A DNA stretch of 64,000 bases from an uncultured Duncaniella sp. (GCA_910577335.1 CAJTMJ010000017.1:1-64000); one strand, 5' to 3'. Shown: positions 24,460-33,980, counted from the stretch's first letter. Notes: generated from the letters alone by a model not told the origin. Made by a program: numbers and translations.

Positions 24460-25317
24460 TTATTTATTCGGCTCCTTCTTCTCAATATATGTACGTGCCG
24501 CCTGTGAGCGTGCGAGATCCAACGCTCTGGTGAGCCTTTCTTTTTCAAGAGTTGCTATCTTGAACTTGCGGATAGTAGTAGCATAATTGTACAAATCTGC
24601 AATCTCCTTGGCTTGCTGTGCTGACAGAGGTTGTGAATAAGAACTATTTCCGTTAAATGTCAGGGTCATATTCTTACCTATGTTCTCACTGATAAATTTG
24701 CCAACAGTATCACATTCAGCACCCATGAATGTTATGACCTCAGCACCCATCGAACGGTCATTCCGTTCTCCGTCGTGTGCTACTGTAGATGTGGTGGCTT
24801 GCTTGCCGTCACACGATACTGATATGGATGTGCTTTTTACAGGCTTTGCTTTTAAGGATGACATGAGATAGAAATCACCATTAGGTGTCATTCGTGCCTG
24901 TAACCCTGTCGAGCCGATGAATGATGTCGGATTGGTTTCACGTGCCACATAATATCCTTCAATCGGATTGCTGACAAATTTTACATTCTTCTGTAATGAA
25001 TCGCCTAAAGCTCCCAACACAGCTGTAAGCGAGTCGGCAGACTCCAGTTCACGCAATACTTTCCCTTCGGTTGCTATGGTAGACAAATGCAAAGCTTCTT
25101 TACGGATGTCAAATTCATGAGGGTATGCTCGCTTTATTGAATCAGTAAGTTCAATGGCAAGAGCATAATTCTTAGCATCGTATGCAGTCCTTGCTTCATC
25201 AAGGATTGCCTGTGCTTTGTCGGCGGCACTGTTTCCGCACGATGTGAGAAGAAGGGGAGTGGTAAGTAGAAATGCGACTCCCAACCTTTGTATATTTTTA
25301 ATTGCTACGTTGAACAT
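24460..25317 (-). CDS. Predicted lipoprotein of unknown function
   Basis: I do not recognise this 285-residue protein. It has a lipobox LLTSC with Cys27, a TPR-like helical pair (AQAILDEARTAYDAKNYALAIEL), a beta-rich middle (about 115-235), and a C-terminal charged helix (about 240-280). I chose ATG 25317, preceded by AAGGTG, over GTG 25326. It overlaps the end of relA by 20 nt, so it is translationally coupled to it. Confidence 0.8.
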   Translation of the reverse strand: MFNVAIKNIQRLGVAFLLTTPLLLTSCGNSAADKAQAILDEARTAYDAKNYALAIELTDSIKRAYPHEFDIRKEALHLSTIATEGKVLRELESADSLTAVLGALGDSLQKNVKFVSNPIEGYYVARETNPTSFIGSTGLQARMTPNGDFYLMSSLKAKPVKSTSISVSCDGKQATTSTVAHDGERNDRSMGAEVITFMGAECDTVGKFISENIGKNMTLTFNGNSSYSQPLSAQQAKEIADLYNYATTIRKFKIATLEKERLTRALDLARSQAARTYIEKKEPNK

Positions 25318-27505
25318 CTTTAACACCTTTGACGGTTTTGATTTTTTTAATGATATTGTTTAATGCAGATGTGTCATTAACTCCTACAACAAGAAATCCG
25401 GAGAAAATACCATCCTTCGATTCGATAGATATGTTTCGAAGTGCCACATCCTTCTCTTTGTTTATTATAGAAGATATGTTGGTAATGATGCCAATGTCAT
25501 CATTGCCGATTATCTTAAGTGTTGCTGCAAACTGATTGCCGACCTTACCTGACCAGCGTGTGCGAATCACACGGTAGGGATACTTGTATCGGATATGCTG
25601 TGCGTTCGGGCAGTCGTTTCTATGTATTTTGATAGCGCCTTCCGCTGACACAAAGCCGAACACATCATCTCCGAATATAGGATTACAGCATTTTGAAAGA
25701 CGGTAATTGATACCTTTTATGTTGTCACCTATAATGAGTATGTCATCCGAGCTGTCAGCATTTCTTTCGGAGTTGTTCTGCAGTTCGAATTCTTCAGCAC
25801 TGCGCTTTTCGGTCTCTTCTTTCTTATCCGCATTTTCAACCAGCTCATACTGAGTTATCACATCGTTCACATCAATTGCCTCTTCGGAAATCGCATTGTA
25901 AAAGTCTGTGACGGTCTTATAGCCCATCTTTTTGATGGTGCGCATAAGAGGAGCCTCTTCCAGCTCAATTTTGCGGTTTTTGCAACGTCGATGTAATAAT
26001 TCTTTGCCAAGTTCTGCGGCACGGTTGACACGCTCGTTGAGAGTCTGGCGTATTTTGTTGCGGGCTTTAGAGGTCACAACAAAATTCAACCAGTCCTGCT
26101 TAGGGATCTGTCCCGGTGCGGTTGATATTTCAACAGTGTCGCCGGAATGAAGCTTATAATTTAGTTTTCGATTACGACCGTTTACTTTGCCGCCGACGCA
26201 TGTGCATCCAAGCTTTGAATGTATATTAAAAGCGAAGTCGAGCACTGTGGCACCTAAAGGCAATCTATACAGGTCTCCCTTAGGTGTAAACACAAATACC
26301 TCCTTGTCGTAAAGGTCCATTTTGAAATTTTTCATCAATTCCATTGGACCGTCGGCTGTCTCGAGGATGTCGCGGATGTTGTTCATCCACACATCGAGAT
26401 CACCTTCGCTCTTAATACCTTTATACTTCCAATGTGCAGCAAGTCCTTTTTCAGCCACGAGATCCATGCGCTTAGTGCGGATCTGCACTTCGACCCACTT
26501 ATTCTCAGGACCCTTGACAGTGGTATGTAGCGATTCATACCCGTTGCTCTTGGGAATAGATAACCAGTCCTTCATGCGGGCAGGATTGGGGGTATACATG
26601 TCGGCTACTATTGAATATACATTCCAGCAGTCGGATTTTTCCCTATCCAAAGGCACATCGAGGATTATACGAATGGCGAAAAGGTCGTATATACCCGACA
26701 TTTCAACCTGTTGCTTGCGAAGCTTATTCCATATAGAATATATGGATTTAGTTCGTCCTTTTATTTCAAAATCCAGCCCGGTGGCGTCGAGTTTTTCCTT
26801 AAGAGGTGCTATGAAATCAGCTATATATGCGTCACGAGCAACTTTAGTTTCGTTAAGTTCTCTCGCTATTTTGGTATATGTCTCCCTTGCTGTATATTTG
26901 AGTGACATATCCTCAAGTTCACTCTTTATTTTATACAGCCCAAGGCGGTGGGCAAGCGGAGCATATAGATAGTTTGCCTCGAAAGCCGTGTCAGTGACAA
27001 ATTTCTCATCAGGGTGATGATTTATGGTGCGCATGAGTGTCAGACGATCCACAATCATTATTATAATGACACGAATATCTTCGGCAAATGTCATAAGTAG
27101 GCGACGGAAGTTGTCTGTCTTTACCACGCCTTGTTTCCCGTATAGAGTGGAGACCTTAAGCAGTCCGCTGACAAGGTGTGCAGTGTCATCGCCCCAAAGA
27201 CGTTTGACTTCTTCAATTTTTATGAAATCAACCACGCATAGCCCATAAATCATGGTCGCAATAATCATATTGCGGTCGGGAGATACCATCTGACAAAGTG
27301 CGATGGCTGTTTCAAGCGAGTGTATCACTTGATTTATACTATGACGGTCAACAGCCGGGATATTCGCTTTTACGGCATTGTTGATAGCCTTCTTTACAGT
27401 GCGATAATCTTCCGGATTAGCCACATCCTTAGCTTCATGCAGGAGTAGGCTTACCAGAGCTTTGATTTTTACGGACTCTTCCGGTGTGAATACTTTTTTG
27501 TCCAT
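25298..27505 (-). CDS. relA: RelA/SpoT family (p)ppGpp synthetase with degenerate hydrolase domain
   Basis: The 735-residue protein follows the long RSH layout: HD domain (about 25-175), synthetase (about 225-360; KGRTKSIYSIWNKL, SNGYESLHTTV, EVQIRTKRMD), TGS (about 395-455), zinc-finger-like/helical region with CCNPIFGDDVFGF, and ACT (about 660-735). In the HD domain the expected LLHDVIED reads MIYGLCVVDF (85-94), and DRLHNMRT reads DRLTLMRT (153-160), so the hydrolase His/Asp ligands are lost. It should therefore make but not degrade (p)ppGpp. The gene lies 62 nt after murA and overlaps the lipoprotein gene. Confidence 0.92.
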   Translation of the reverse strand: MDKKVFTPEESVKIKALVSLLLHEAKDVANPEDYRTVKKAINNAVKANIPAVDRHSINQVIHSLETAIALCQMVSPDRNMIIATMIYGLCVVDFIKIEEVKRLWGDDTAHLVSGLLKVSTLYGKQGVVKTDNFRRLLMTFAEDIRVIIIMIVDRLTLMRTINHHPDEKFVTDTAFEANYLYAPLAHRLGLYKIKSELEDMSLKYTARETYTKIARELNETKVARDAYIADFIAPLKEKLDATGLDFEIKGRTKSIYSIWNKLRKQQVEMSGIYDLFAIRIILDVPLDREKSDCWNVYSIVADMYTPNPARMKDWLSIPKSNGYESLHTTVKGPENKWVEVQIRTKRMDLVAEKGLAAHWKYKGIKSEGDLDVWMNNIRDILETADGPMELMKNFKMDLYDKEVFVFTPKGDLYRLPLGATVLDFAFNIHSKLGCTCVGGKVNGRNRKLNYKLHSGDTVEISTAPGQIPKQDWLNFVVTSKARNKIRQTLNERVNRAAELGKELLHRRCKNRKIELEEAPLMRTIKKMGYKTVTDFYNAISEEAIDVNDVITQYELVENADKKEETEKRSAEEFELQNNSERNADSSDDILIIGDNIKGINYRLSKCCNPIFGDDVFGFVSAEGAIKIHRNDCPNAQHIRYKYPYRVIRTRWSGKVGNQFAATLKIIGNDDIGIITNISSIINKEKDVALRNISIESKDGIFSGFLVVGVNDTSALNNIIKKIKTVKGVKDVQRSN

Positions 27506-27567
27506 CGCGTTAAAGATTCAAATTGAAAGATTTATGTGGGTCATATCCGTATAAATGACCCGTTGGC

Positions 27568-28878
27568 TTAGTCTCTGCGGTGTATGCAGGCGCCAATAGA
27601 GTTTAGTCGGGTGTCAATAGCCTGATAACCGCGGTCTATTTGGTCAATATTATCAATTTGTGACACACCTTTGGCGCTCATTGCCGCTATCAGCATAGCA
27701 ATACCGGCTCTGATGTCAGGTGAGTGCATCTTATTGGCTCTTAGCGGGAATCTATGATCCAGACCGATCACCACAGCTCTATGCGGATCGCAAAGCATTA
27801 TCTGGGCACCCATGTCGATCAGCCTGTCTACGAAAAATAGGCGGCTCTCAAACATCTTTTGATGTATCAACACGCTACCTTTACATTGTGTCGCAGTGAC
27901 GAGCATCACAGAGAGTAGGTCAGGGGTGAGTCCGGGCCATGGAGCATCGGCTATAGTCGGTATGGAGCCGTCGAGGTTTGTCTCAATCTCATAGCAATCC
28001 TGCGAGGGGATGAATATGTCGTCACCTTTTCGTTCAAGGTTTATGCCAAGTCGTTTGAATGAATCGGGAATGATGCCAAGGTTGTCATACGAAACATCTT
28101 TTATTGTCAGTTCGCTTTGTGTTATGGCTGCCATACCGATAAAGCTACCCACTTCAATCATGTCAGGAAGTATGGTATGCTCGGTGCCTGTAAGCTTGCC
28201 GGTACCTGTTATGTGAAGAAGATTAGACCCGATACCTTCTATTTTTACGCCCATACGCACAAGCATCTTGCATAGCTGTTGCACGTATGGCTCACATGCC
28301 GCATTGTATATCGTGGTGGTGCCTTCAGCAAGGGCGGCAGCCATGATTATGTTTGCAGTTCCTGTAACTGATGCCTCGTCAAGGAGCATGTAACACCCTT
28401 TCAGTCCATTTACAGTGACAAGATAATAAGCCTGACGTTCCTCGTTATAAGCTATCATAGCTCCGAGTTTTGACAGTCCGGTGATATGTGTGTCAACTTT
28501 TCTTCTGCCTATTTTGTCACCTCCGGGTTTTGCAAAATAGGCTTGTCCCAATCTTGCGAGAAGCGGTCCGACCACCAGCACAGAACCTCTCAGAGATGCA
28601 CATCGTGTCACGAAATCAGCACTTGAGATATATTCTTCATCTAAATCATCGGCTTGGAAGCGATAGCTTGACTCGCCGATTTTATCAACCTTCACTCTCA
28701 TGGCTTTTAGAAGGTTGATTAGATTCATGATGTCCAAAATATTGGGCACATTGTGGATAGTCACCGGCTCGCTGGTCAAGAGTGTGGCGCTTATGACTTG
28801 CAATGCTTCATTTTTAGCTCCTTGTGGACGAATGCTTCCATGCAGTCTGTGACCGCCTTCGATTATATATGTGCTCAT
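27568..28878 (-). CDS. murA: UDP-N-acetylglucosamine 1-carboxyvinyltransferase, Asp-type
   Basis: MurA transfers enolpyruvate from PEP to UDP-GlcNAc, the first committed step of peptidoglycan synthesis. The 436-residue length is normal; GAKNEALQVI, LRGSVLVVGPLLARLG and the late IDRGYQAIDTRLN are conserved. The catalytic loop has Asp121 (KPGGDKIGRR) where most MurA enzymes have Cys115. Asp at this position is known to block fosfomycin alkylation. It sits between murB and relA on the minus strand. Confidence 0.95.
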   Translation of the reverse strand: MSTYIIEGGHRLHGSIRPQGAKNEALQVISATLLTSEPVTIHNVPNILDIMNLINLLKAMRVKVDKIGESSYRFQADDLDEEYISSADFVTRCASLRGSVLVVGPLLARLGQAYFAKPGGDKIGRRKVDTHITGLSKLGAMIAYNEERQAYYLVTVNGLKGCYMLLDEASVTGTANIIMAAALAEGTTTIYNAACEPYVQQLCKMLVRMGVKIEGIGSNLLHITGTGKLTGTEHTILPDMIEVGSFIGMAAITQSELTIKDVSYDNLGIIPDSFKRLGINLERKGDDIFIPSQDCYEIETNLDGSIPTIADAPWPGLTPDLLSVMLVTATQCKGSVLIHQKMFESRLFFVDRLIDMGAQIMLCDPHRAVVIGLDHRFPLRANKMHSPDIRAGIAMLIAAMSAKGVSQIDNIDQIDRGYQAIDTRLNSIGACIHRRD

Positions 28879-28929
28879 AAATTATAGTTTATAGTGGGTG
28901 ATGAGTGAAAATCTAATATATAAATATAA

Positions 28930-29961
28930 TTAAGGATGAATGTGTTCAACCTCCGGAGATAATACTACCCCGAATTTGTCGGCAATTGACCGGATGATGT
29001 CATTTTCAAGAGATATAATCTCTTCGGGAGATGCCGATTTTGTAGGGTTGACAATAACCAGCGGTTGTAATTTCCAAACCTCGGCATTGCCTTTCTTCAC
29101 ACCTTTCCATCCGCATGTATCAATTAACCATGCCGCCGGGATTTTATATCCGTCATCAACTTTGAAATGGGGGAAATCAGTTGAACCCATTATCTTTGCG
29201 ATGTTCTGATATTGTTCTTCGGTGACCACCGGATTTTTAAAGAAACTTCCTGCGCTTGGTATTTTATCAGGGTCGGGGAGTTTGCTGTTGCGTATCTCAA
29301 TTATTTCATCCCTGATGACATGTGGACTTAGAGATTCAATGTTTAGATCCTTTATCCTGTTGGCGAGAGCCGGATATTCTATTTTAGGGTCAGAGGTTTT
29401 CGACAATTGGTATTCGACCGAATGAATGATATATCGTCCCTTTTCATCTTTCAGTTTGAATTTGGAGGTTCTGTATCCAAACAAGCAGTCAGCCTTTTCA
29501 ATTGTCGTGAATTCGTGACTGTCAGTGTCAAATGCGTGAACGCGAACGATTTTGTCACCGGCTTCAACTCCGTAAGCGCCAACGTTTTGTACCGCTGAGG
29601 CGCCAACTTCGCCCGGTATCCCTGAGAGGTTTTCCAAGCCCCAATAACCGGAATCGCAACACCATTTTATGAATTCGTCCATGGTTTCTCCTGCTCCGAC
29701 TTTCAGAATAATTGAATCGGGAGTTTCATCTACGACCTCTATCCCTTTAATTGCGCTATGCAATATGACTCCGGGAAAATCAGATGTGAAAAGCAAGTTG
29801 CTTCCACCTCCGATATGGAACATATCAACATCTTTGCGTATTGTTGACAGGACAAAAGGAATGTCTTCAGGAGTAGTATATTCCATGAAGCAATTGCACT
29901 TAACTTTCATCGCAAATGTGTTATGTGCAGTGAGGTCGAAATTATATGAGGTTGTAACCAT
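28930..29961 (-). CDS. murB: UDP-N-acetylenolpyruvoylglucosamine reductase
   Basis: MurB reduces the MurA product with NADPH and FAD to UDP-MurNAc. The 343-residue protein is type I, with FAD-binding FHIGGGSNLLF (about 48-60), ENLSGIPGEVGASAVQNVGAYG (given in parts), the loop FGYRTSKFK, and catalytic Ser in PSAGSFFKNP. The C-terminal Glu region EVWKLQPLVIVN is also seen. It precedes murA by 51 nt, so the two steps are encoded together. Confidence 0.95.
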   Translation of the reverse strand: MVTTSYNFDLTAHNTFAMKVKCNCFMEYTTPEDIPFVLSTIRKDVDMFHIGGGSNLLFTSDFPGVILHSAIKGIEVVDETPDSIILKVGAGETMDEFIKWCCDSGYWGLENLSGIPGEVGASAVQNVGAYGVEAGDKIVRVHAFDTDSHEFTTIEKADCLFGYRTSKFKLKDEKGRYIIHSVEYQLSKTSDPKIEYPALANRIKDLNIESLSPHVIRDEIIEIRNSKLPDPDKIPSAGSFFKNPVVTEEQYQNIAKIMGSTDFPHFKVDDGYKIPAAWLIDTCGWKGVKKGNAEVWKLQPLVIVNPTKSASPEEIISLENDIIRSIADKFGVVLSPEVEHIHP

Positions 29962-29986
29962 TTACAAGTGTATAAGAAATCTTTCA

Positions 29987-29994
29987 CAAATATA
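29987..29994 (-). promoter_or_regulatory. -7 promoter element of murB
   Basis: On the minus strand this is TATATTTG, matching TAnnTTTG, with a predicted start near 29981 and a leader of about 20 nt. No TTTG is found at -33. Confidence 0.4.
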
Positions 29995-30061
29995 ATGTAA
30001 AAATTTAACATGCCATCTTGTTTTTGACAATTATTAATGATGCCGGATGAATAAATTTTAT

Positions 30062-30069
30062 TAATTTTG
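30062..30069 (+). promoter_or_regulatory. -7 promoter element of the Dabb-HAD unit
   Basis: TAATTTTG on the plus strand, about 28 nt before the ATG at 30098. The -33 position is not a good match. Confidence 0.4.
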
Positions 30070-30097
30070 AGCAAATTTTAACAGGTAATAATGATTT

Positions 30098-30394
30098 ATG
30101 GTAAAACATATTGTGACATTCAAGCTATTAGGCTCTAATGAAGAGCGTCGTGCCGTAGCTGAGAAATTCAAGGCAGCGTTATTGGAGCTTCCTGCGAAAA
30201 TAGATGTGTTGGATTACATGGAAGTCGGTATCAATGATAATCCCAATGAGGATTGGGATGTCGTTTTAACCGCCATAGTAAAACGAATGGAGGATGTGGC
30301 AGTCTATGCCAATCACCCTGCACACGTTGCAGCCGCCGGTTTGCTCGCAGGTCATAAGGAGGCGAGGGCATGTGTCGATTATTATTTTGAATGA
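30098..30394 (+). CDS. Dabb (stress-responsive alpha/beta barrel) protein
   Basis: This 98-residue protein matches the dimeric alpha/beta barrel (Dabb) fold: MVKHIVTFKLLG at the start, DVLDYMEVGIN, DVVLTAIVKRMEDVAVYANHPAH (in parts) and a C-terminal ARACVDYYFE. These small cytoplasmic proteins have no assigned reaction in bacteria. It is followed after 24 nt by a HAD hydrolase gene. Confidence 0.88.
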   Translation: MVKHIVTFKLLGSNEERRAVAEKFKAALLELPAKIDVLDYMEVGINDNPNEDWDVVLTAIVKRMEDVAVYANHPAHVAAAGLLAGHKEARACVDYYFE

Positions 30395-30418
30395 CATCTT
30401 TTAGCACAGCTCTCCCGA

Positions 30419-31057
30419 ATGATAGTCGCCTTTGATTTGGATGATACATTGTATCATGAAATGGATTACGTGCGTTCCGCATATAAGGCAATAGCCCATA
30501 TATACGGGACGCATTTATTGCCATTAATGATGAAGGCGCCTTCTCCCGCCAAAGCGTTTGACTTAATAGGTGTGGAGATAGATAAACTTTTAAAAATATA
30601 TCGCACTCATGAACCTGACATATCGCTATCGGTGGCTGCGATATACACATTGGTGACACTTTTGAAAAAAGGTCACGCATTAGCGTTGATAACAGACGGC
30701 AGGACTGTCACGCAGGAGCACAAGATAAAAGCTCTTGGGCTGGACCGTCTGATAAATGCCGATATGATATACATATCCGAGAAATTCGGGGAAGAAAAAA
30801 TTTCCGGAGGTGCTATGAAAGATATTATGAGGAAATATCCGAATGAAAGATATGTGTATGTCGGAGATAATCCTGCGAAGGATTTTGTGAGTGGAAATGA
30901 AATGGGATGGGAAACAATATGTTTGAAAGCAACATCGGATAATGTATTTCAACAGAACTTCTGTGATTTTGAAGATGTATTTTTGCCAAAACATTTTATA
31001 TGTAATTTATTTGAACTTATCGATTGTGTGGATAAAATTGACACAATAAAAATATAA
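30419..31057 (+). CDS. HAD-family hydrolase
   Basis: The 212-residue protein has HAD motif I at the very start (VAFDLDDTLY, nucleophile Asp6, acid/base Asp8), motif II in LALITDGR (about 92-99), the Lys of motif III in LGLDRLINADMIYISEKFG (in parts), and motif IV VYVGDNPAKDF (about 147-157). The inserted helical cap is of C1 type. It resembles the YjjG/Gph phosphatases for small phosphorylated molecules; the substrate is unknown. Confidence 0.9.
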   Translation: MIVAFDLDDTLYHEMDYVRSAYKAIAHIYGTHLLPLMMKAPSPAKAFDLIGVEIDKLLKIYRTHEPDISLSVAAIYTLVTLLKKGHALALITDGRTVTQEHKIKALGLDRLINADMIYISEKFGEEKISGGAMKDIMRKYPNERYVYVGDNPAKDFVSGNEMGWETICLKATSDNVFQQNFCDFEDVFLPKHFICNLFELIDCVDKIDTIKI

Positions 31058-31145
31058 AGTTTTCCAAAATATTTTATAATTCGCAATAAATCAAATATTT
31101 AATATTTTGACATTACGAAAAAGTTTTCCAAAATATAAAACTTTT
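31056..31145. repeat. Direct and inverted repeats upstream of nrdD
   Basis: The 17-mer AAAGTTTTCCAAAATAT occurs at 31056-31072 and again at 31120-31136, 64 bp apart. The second copy is part of a perfect 9-bp inverted repeat, AAAAGTTTT (31119-31127) and AAAACTTTT (31137-31145), with a 9-nt spacer. Both lie upstream of the predicted nrdD promoter, where activator or repressor sites would be expected. The first copy starts within the last codons of the HAD gene. Confidence 0.5.
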
Positions 31146-31167
31146 AATAAAAATTCTTATCATAAAT

Positions 31168-31199
31168 CTTGCATATTTGTCAACTAAAGTGTAATTTTG
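31168..31199 (+). promoter_or_regulatory. Promoter of nrdDG
   Basis: CTTG (31168-31171), 20 nt, TAATTTTG (31192-31199). The -7 is exact and the -33 is one base off. The predicted start near 31205 leaves about 68 nt of leader before nrdD. Confidence 0.55.
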
Positions 31200-31272
31200 C
31201 GATATAATTATTAACAAAAAGTTTTTGCAATAATACTCATCAATAATCCTTAAAAACAATTCATAGAAAAAG

Positions 31273-33480
31273 ATGATTCAAACTGTGGTTAAACGCGACG
31301 GACGTGTCGTGGGATATAATGAAGAAAAGATCAAGGCAGCTATACGTAAAGCAATGCTTACGACAGAGATGGGAGAAGATGAAGCTCTTATATCCCGAAT
31401 CACAGATCGTATAGGTATGATCGGTCAGGAACAGATGACCGTGGAAGATATTCAGGATAGGGTAGAACTTGAGTTGATGAAGTCGCCCCGTAAGGAGGTT
31501 GCCAAACGATATATCGCATACCGTGATCAGCGTTCGATAGCTCGTCGTGCCAAAACCCGTGACATGTTCCTTGAAATCATCGAGGCAAAGAATAACGATA
31601 TTACTCGTGAAAATGCGAACATGAATACAGATTCGCCGGCAGGTATGATGATGAAATTTGCCAGCGAAACCACAAAGCCTTTTGTCGATGACTATCTGTT
31701 GTCACCTGAAGCAAAAGATGCGGTGCAGCAGGGTTATCTGCATATACATGATAAGGATTATTACCCCACAAAGAGTCTTACTTGCGTGCAGCATCCGTTG
31801 GATAATATTTTAAAACATGGATTTGTTGCCGGACATGGTGAGTCACGCCCTGCAAAACGCATTGAGACTGCAAGTATTATTGGATGTATTTCCCTTGAGA
31901 CCGCTCAGAATGAGATGCATGGAGGACAGGCTATCCCAGCATTCGACTTCTATCTTGCACCTTTCGTGCGTTCTTCTTATAAAGAGGAAATTCAAAAATT
32001 GGAATCTCTAACCGGAGAGAATCTATCACATCTCTATGATGTTGAGATTGACGACTATATAAGCTGTGATCTTGAGGGGTTGCAAGGTGAAGAACGTTGG
32101 AAGCAACATGCCATTAATCAGACCGTGAGCCGAGTTCATCAGGCTATGGAGGCATTTATCCACAATATGAATACCATTCACTCTCGTGGTGGTAATCAGG
32201 TGGTGTTCAGCTCCATTAATTATGGTACTGACACGTCGGCTGAAGGCAGATGTATAATACGTGAGATTCTACGTTCAACATACGAAGGTGTAGGAAATGG
32301 AGCCACAGCTATATTCCCCATCCAGATATGGAAAAAGAAGAGAGGTGTCAGCTATCTTCCTGAAGATAGAAATTATGACCTCTATCAGTTTGCATGTAAA
32401 GTTACAGCACGCAGATTCTTCCCCAATTTCGTAAATCTTGACGCCACATTTAATCAGCATGAGAAATGGGATGCCAATGACCCGGAGAGATATAAATACG
32501 AAGTGGCTACCATGGGCTGTCGCACACGTGTGTTTGAGAATCGCTTTGGTGAAAAGACATCAATAGGTCGAGGAAATCTTAGCTTCTCTACTATCAACAT
32601 AGTGCGCATAGCCTTGGAGTGTATGAATATCATTGACAAGGAGGAGAGAATTGCTAAATTCTTCTCAAAACTTGATGAAATTCTTGACATTACAGCTCGT
32701 CAGCTTTGCGATCGTTACAATTTCCAAAAGACTGCCATGGTTAAGCAGTTCCCGCTTCTTATGTCACGTCTTTGGACCGGAGCTGAAAAACTTGGTCCGA
32801 ATGATACCATCGAGAGTGTCATAAATCAGGGTACATTGGGTATCGGTTTCATCGGGCTTGCCGAATGTCTTATAGCTCTCGTTGGCAAGCACCATGGCGA
32901 AAGCGAGGAGGCGCAGAAGCTCGGATTGAGAATTGTGTCGCACATGCGCTCACGTGTCAATGATTACAGTGAGAAGTATCAACATAATTTCTCTGTTCTT
33001 GCCACACCGGCGGAAGGCCTTTCAGGTAAATTCACATCCCGTGACCGCAGGTCATTTGGTGTTATTCCCGGTATTACCGATAAGATTTACTACACAAACT
33101 CTAACCATGTCCCTGTGTACTATCACTGCTCACCTCGTCATAAAGCCAAGGTCGAAGCTCCATATCATGAGCTTACAGGTGGCGGACATATATTCTATGT
33201 GGAGATTGATGGTGACGCTACCCATAATCTTAAAGCTGTGTGTGACATAGTTGACCTGATGGATAAGTATAACATCGGTTACTGCTCGGTGAATCATAAC
33301 CGTAACCGCTGCATGGATTGCGGATATGAGGACGCACAGGATGATTTGAAGGAATGTCCTAAATGTCATAGCCATAACATTGACTGTCTGCAGCGTATCA
33401 CCGGTTATTTGGTAGGTACTACAGATCGTTGGAACAAAGCCAAGCTTGCCGAACTAAAAGATCGTATAGTACATAAGTAA
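31273..33480 (+). CDS. nrdD: Anaerobic ribonucleoside-triphosphate reductase
   Basis: NrdD makes dNTPs from NTPs without oxygen by a glycyl radical. The 735-residue protein has an N-terminal ATP-cone (about 1-95; VVKRDGRVVGYNEEKIKAAI in parts), a catalytic barrel, a C-terminal four-Cys zinc site (CMDCG ... CPKCH), and the radical loop RITGYLVGTTDRWN near the end with the radical Gly. The ATP-cone suggests allosteric control by dATP. The activase gene nrdG follows 2 nt later. Confidence 0.97.
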   Translation: MIQTVVKRDGRVVGYNEEKIKAAIRKAMLTTEMGEDEALISRITDRIGMIGQEQMTVEDIQDRVELELMKSPRKEVAKRYIAYRDQRSIARRAKTRDMFLEIIEAKNNDITRENANMNTDSPAGMMMKFASETTKPFVDDYLLSPEAKDAVQQGYLHIHDKDYYPTKSLTCVQHPLDNILKHGFVAGHGESRPAKRIETASIIGCISLETAQNEMHGGQAIPAFDFYLAPFVRSSYKEEIQKLESLTGENLSHLYDVEIDDYISCDLEGLQGEERWKQHAINQTVSRVHQAMEAFIHNMNTIHSRGGNQVVFSSINYGTDTSAEGRCIIREILRSTYEGVGNGATAIFPIQIWKKKRGVSYLPEDRNYDLYQFACKVTARRFFPNFVNLDATFNQHEKWDANDPERYKYEVATMGCRTRVFENRFGEKTSIGRGNLSFSTINIVRIALECMNIIDKEERIAKFFSKLDEILDITARQLCDRYNFQKTAMVKQFPLLMSRLWTGAEKLGPNDTIESVINQGTLGIGFIGLAECLIALVGKHHGESEEAQKLGLRIVSHMRSRVNDYSEKYQHNFSVLATPAEGLSGKFTSRDRRSFGVIPGITDKIYYTNSNHVPVYYHCSPRHKAKVEAPYHELTGGGHIFYVEIDGDATHNLKAVCDIVDLMDKYNIGYCSVNHNRNRCMDCGYEDAQDDLKECPKCHSHNIDCLQRITGYLVGTTDRWNKAKLAELKDRIVHK

Positions 33481-33482
33481 TT

Positions 33483-33965
33483 ATGCGAGTTCTTGATATA
33501 ATAGCCGGCACTCCTGTTGACGGACCGGGATTGCGTACATCGATATATTTTGCAGGATGTACGCATCATTGCCAGGGATGTCATAATCCCGAATCGTGGG
33601 ACTTGGGTGGCGGTAACGATATGTCAATTGATGAAATTGCGGCTCGTGTCATTGAGGAAGATTTCGATGTCACATTCACAGGGGGAGACCCTTTTGCACA
33701 GGTTGATAGTCTGATAGAATTGGCAAAGAAAATCAAAGCTCTCGGTAAGAATATATGGTGCTATACAGGGTACACCTACGAAGAAATTGTCACTGACGAA
33801 AGACTTTCAAGGTTGCTGCCATATATAGATGTACTGGTAGACGGTCCATTCATGATGGATAAACGAGACGTTAAACTTCTGTTCCGAGGTTCTTCCAACC
33901 AAAGGCTTGTGGATGTGGCTAAATCTACTCCTGATTCCATAGTCTTATGGAGCGTTGATGATTGA
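33483..33965 (+). CDS. nrdG: Anaerobic ribonucleotide reductase activating protein
   Basis: NrdG is the radical SAM enzyme that installs the glycyl radical in NrdD. The 160-residue protein has the cluster motif FAGCTHHCQGCHNP (CxxxCxxC, about 25-33), the Gly-rich SAM contact FTGGDPFAQ, and IWCYTGYTYEE. Length is typical for this short radical SAM subgroup. It is coupled to nrdD and ends just before a terminator. Confidence 0.97.
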   Translation: MRVLDIIAGTPVDGPGLRTSIYFAGCTHHCQGCHNPESWDLGGGNDMSIDEIAARVIEEDFDVTFTGGDPFAQVDSLIELAKKIKALGKNIWCYTGYTYEEIVTDERLSRLLPYIDVLVDGPFMMDKRDVKLLFRGSSNQRLVDVAKSTPDSIVLWSVDD

Positions 33966-33980
33966 AAAGAATAGCAATGT

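Noticed and set aside
26322..26972. 216-residue plus-strand frame antisense to relA
   Set aside because: relA motifs cover the same region on the minus strand and the plus frame resembles nothing.
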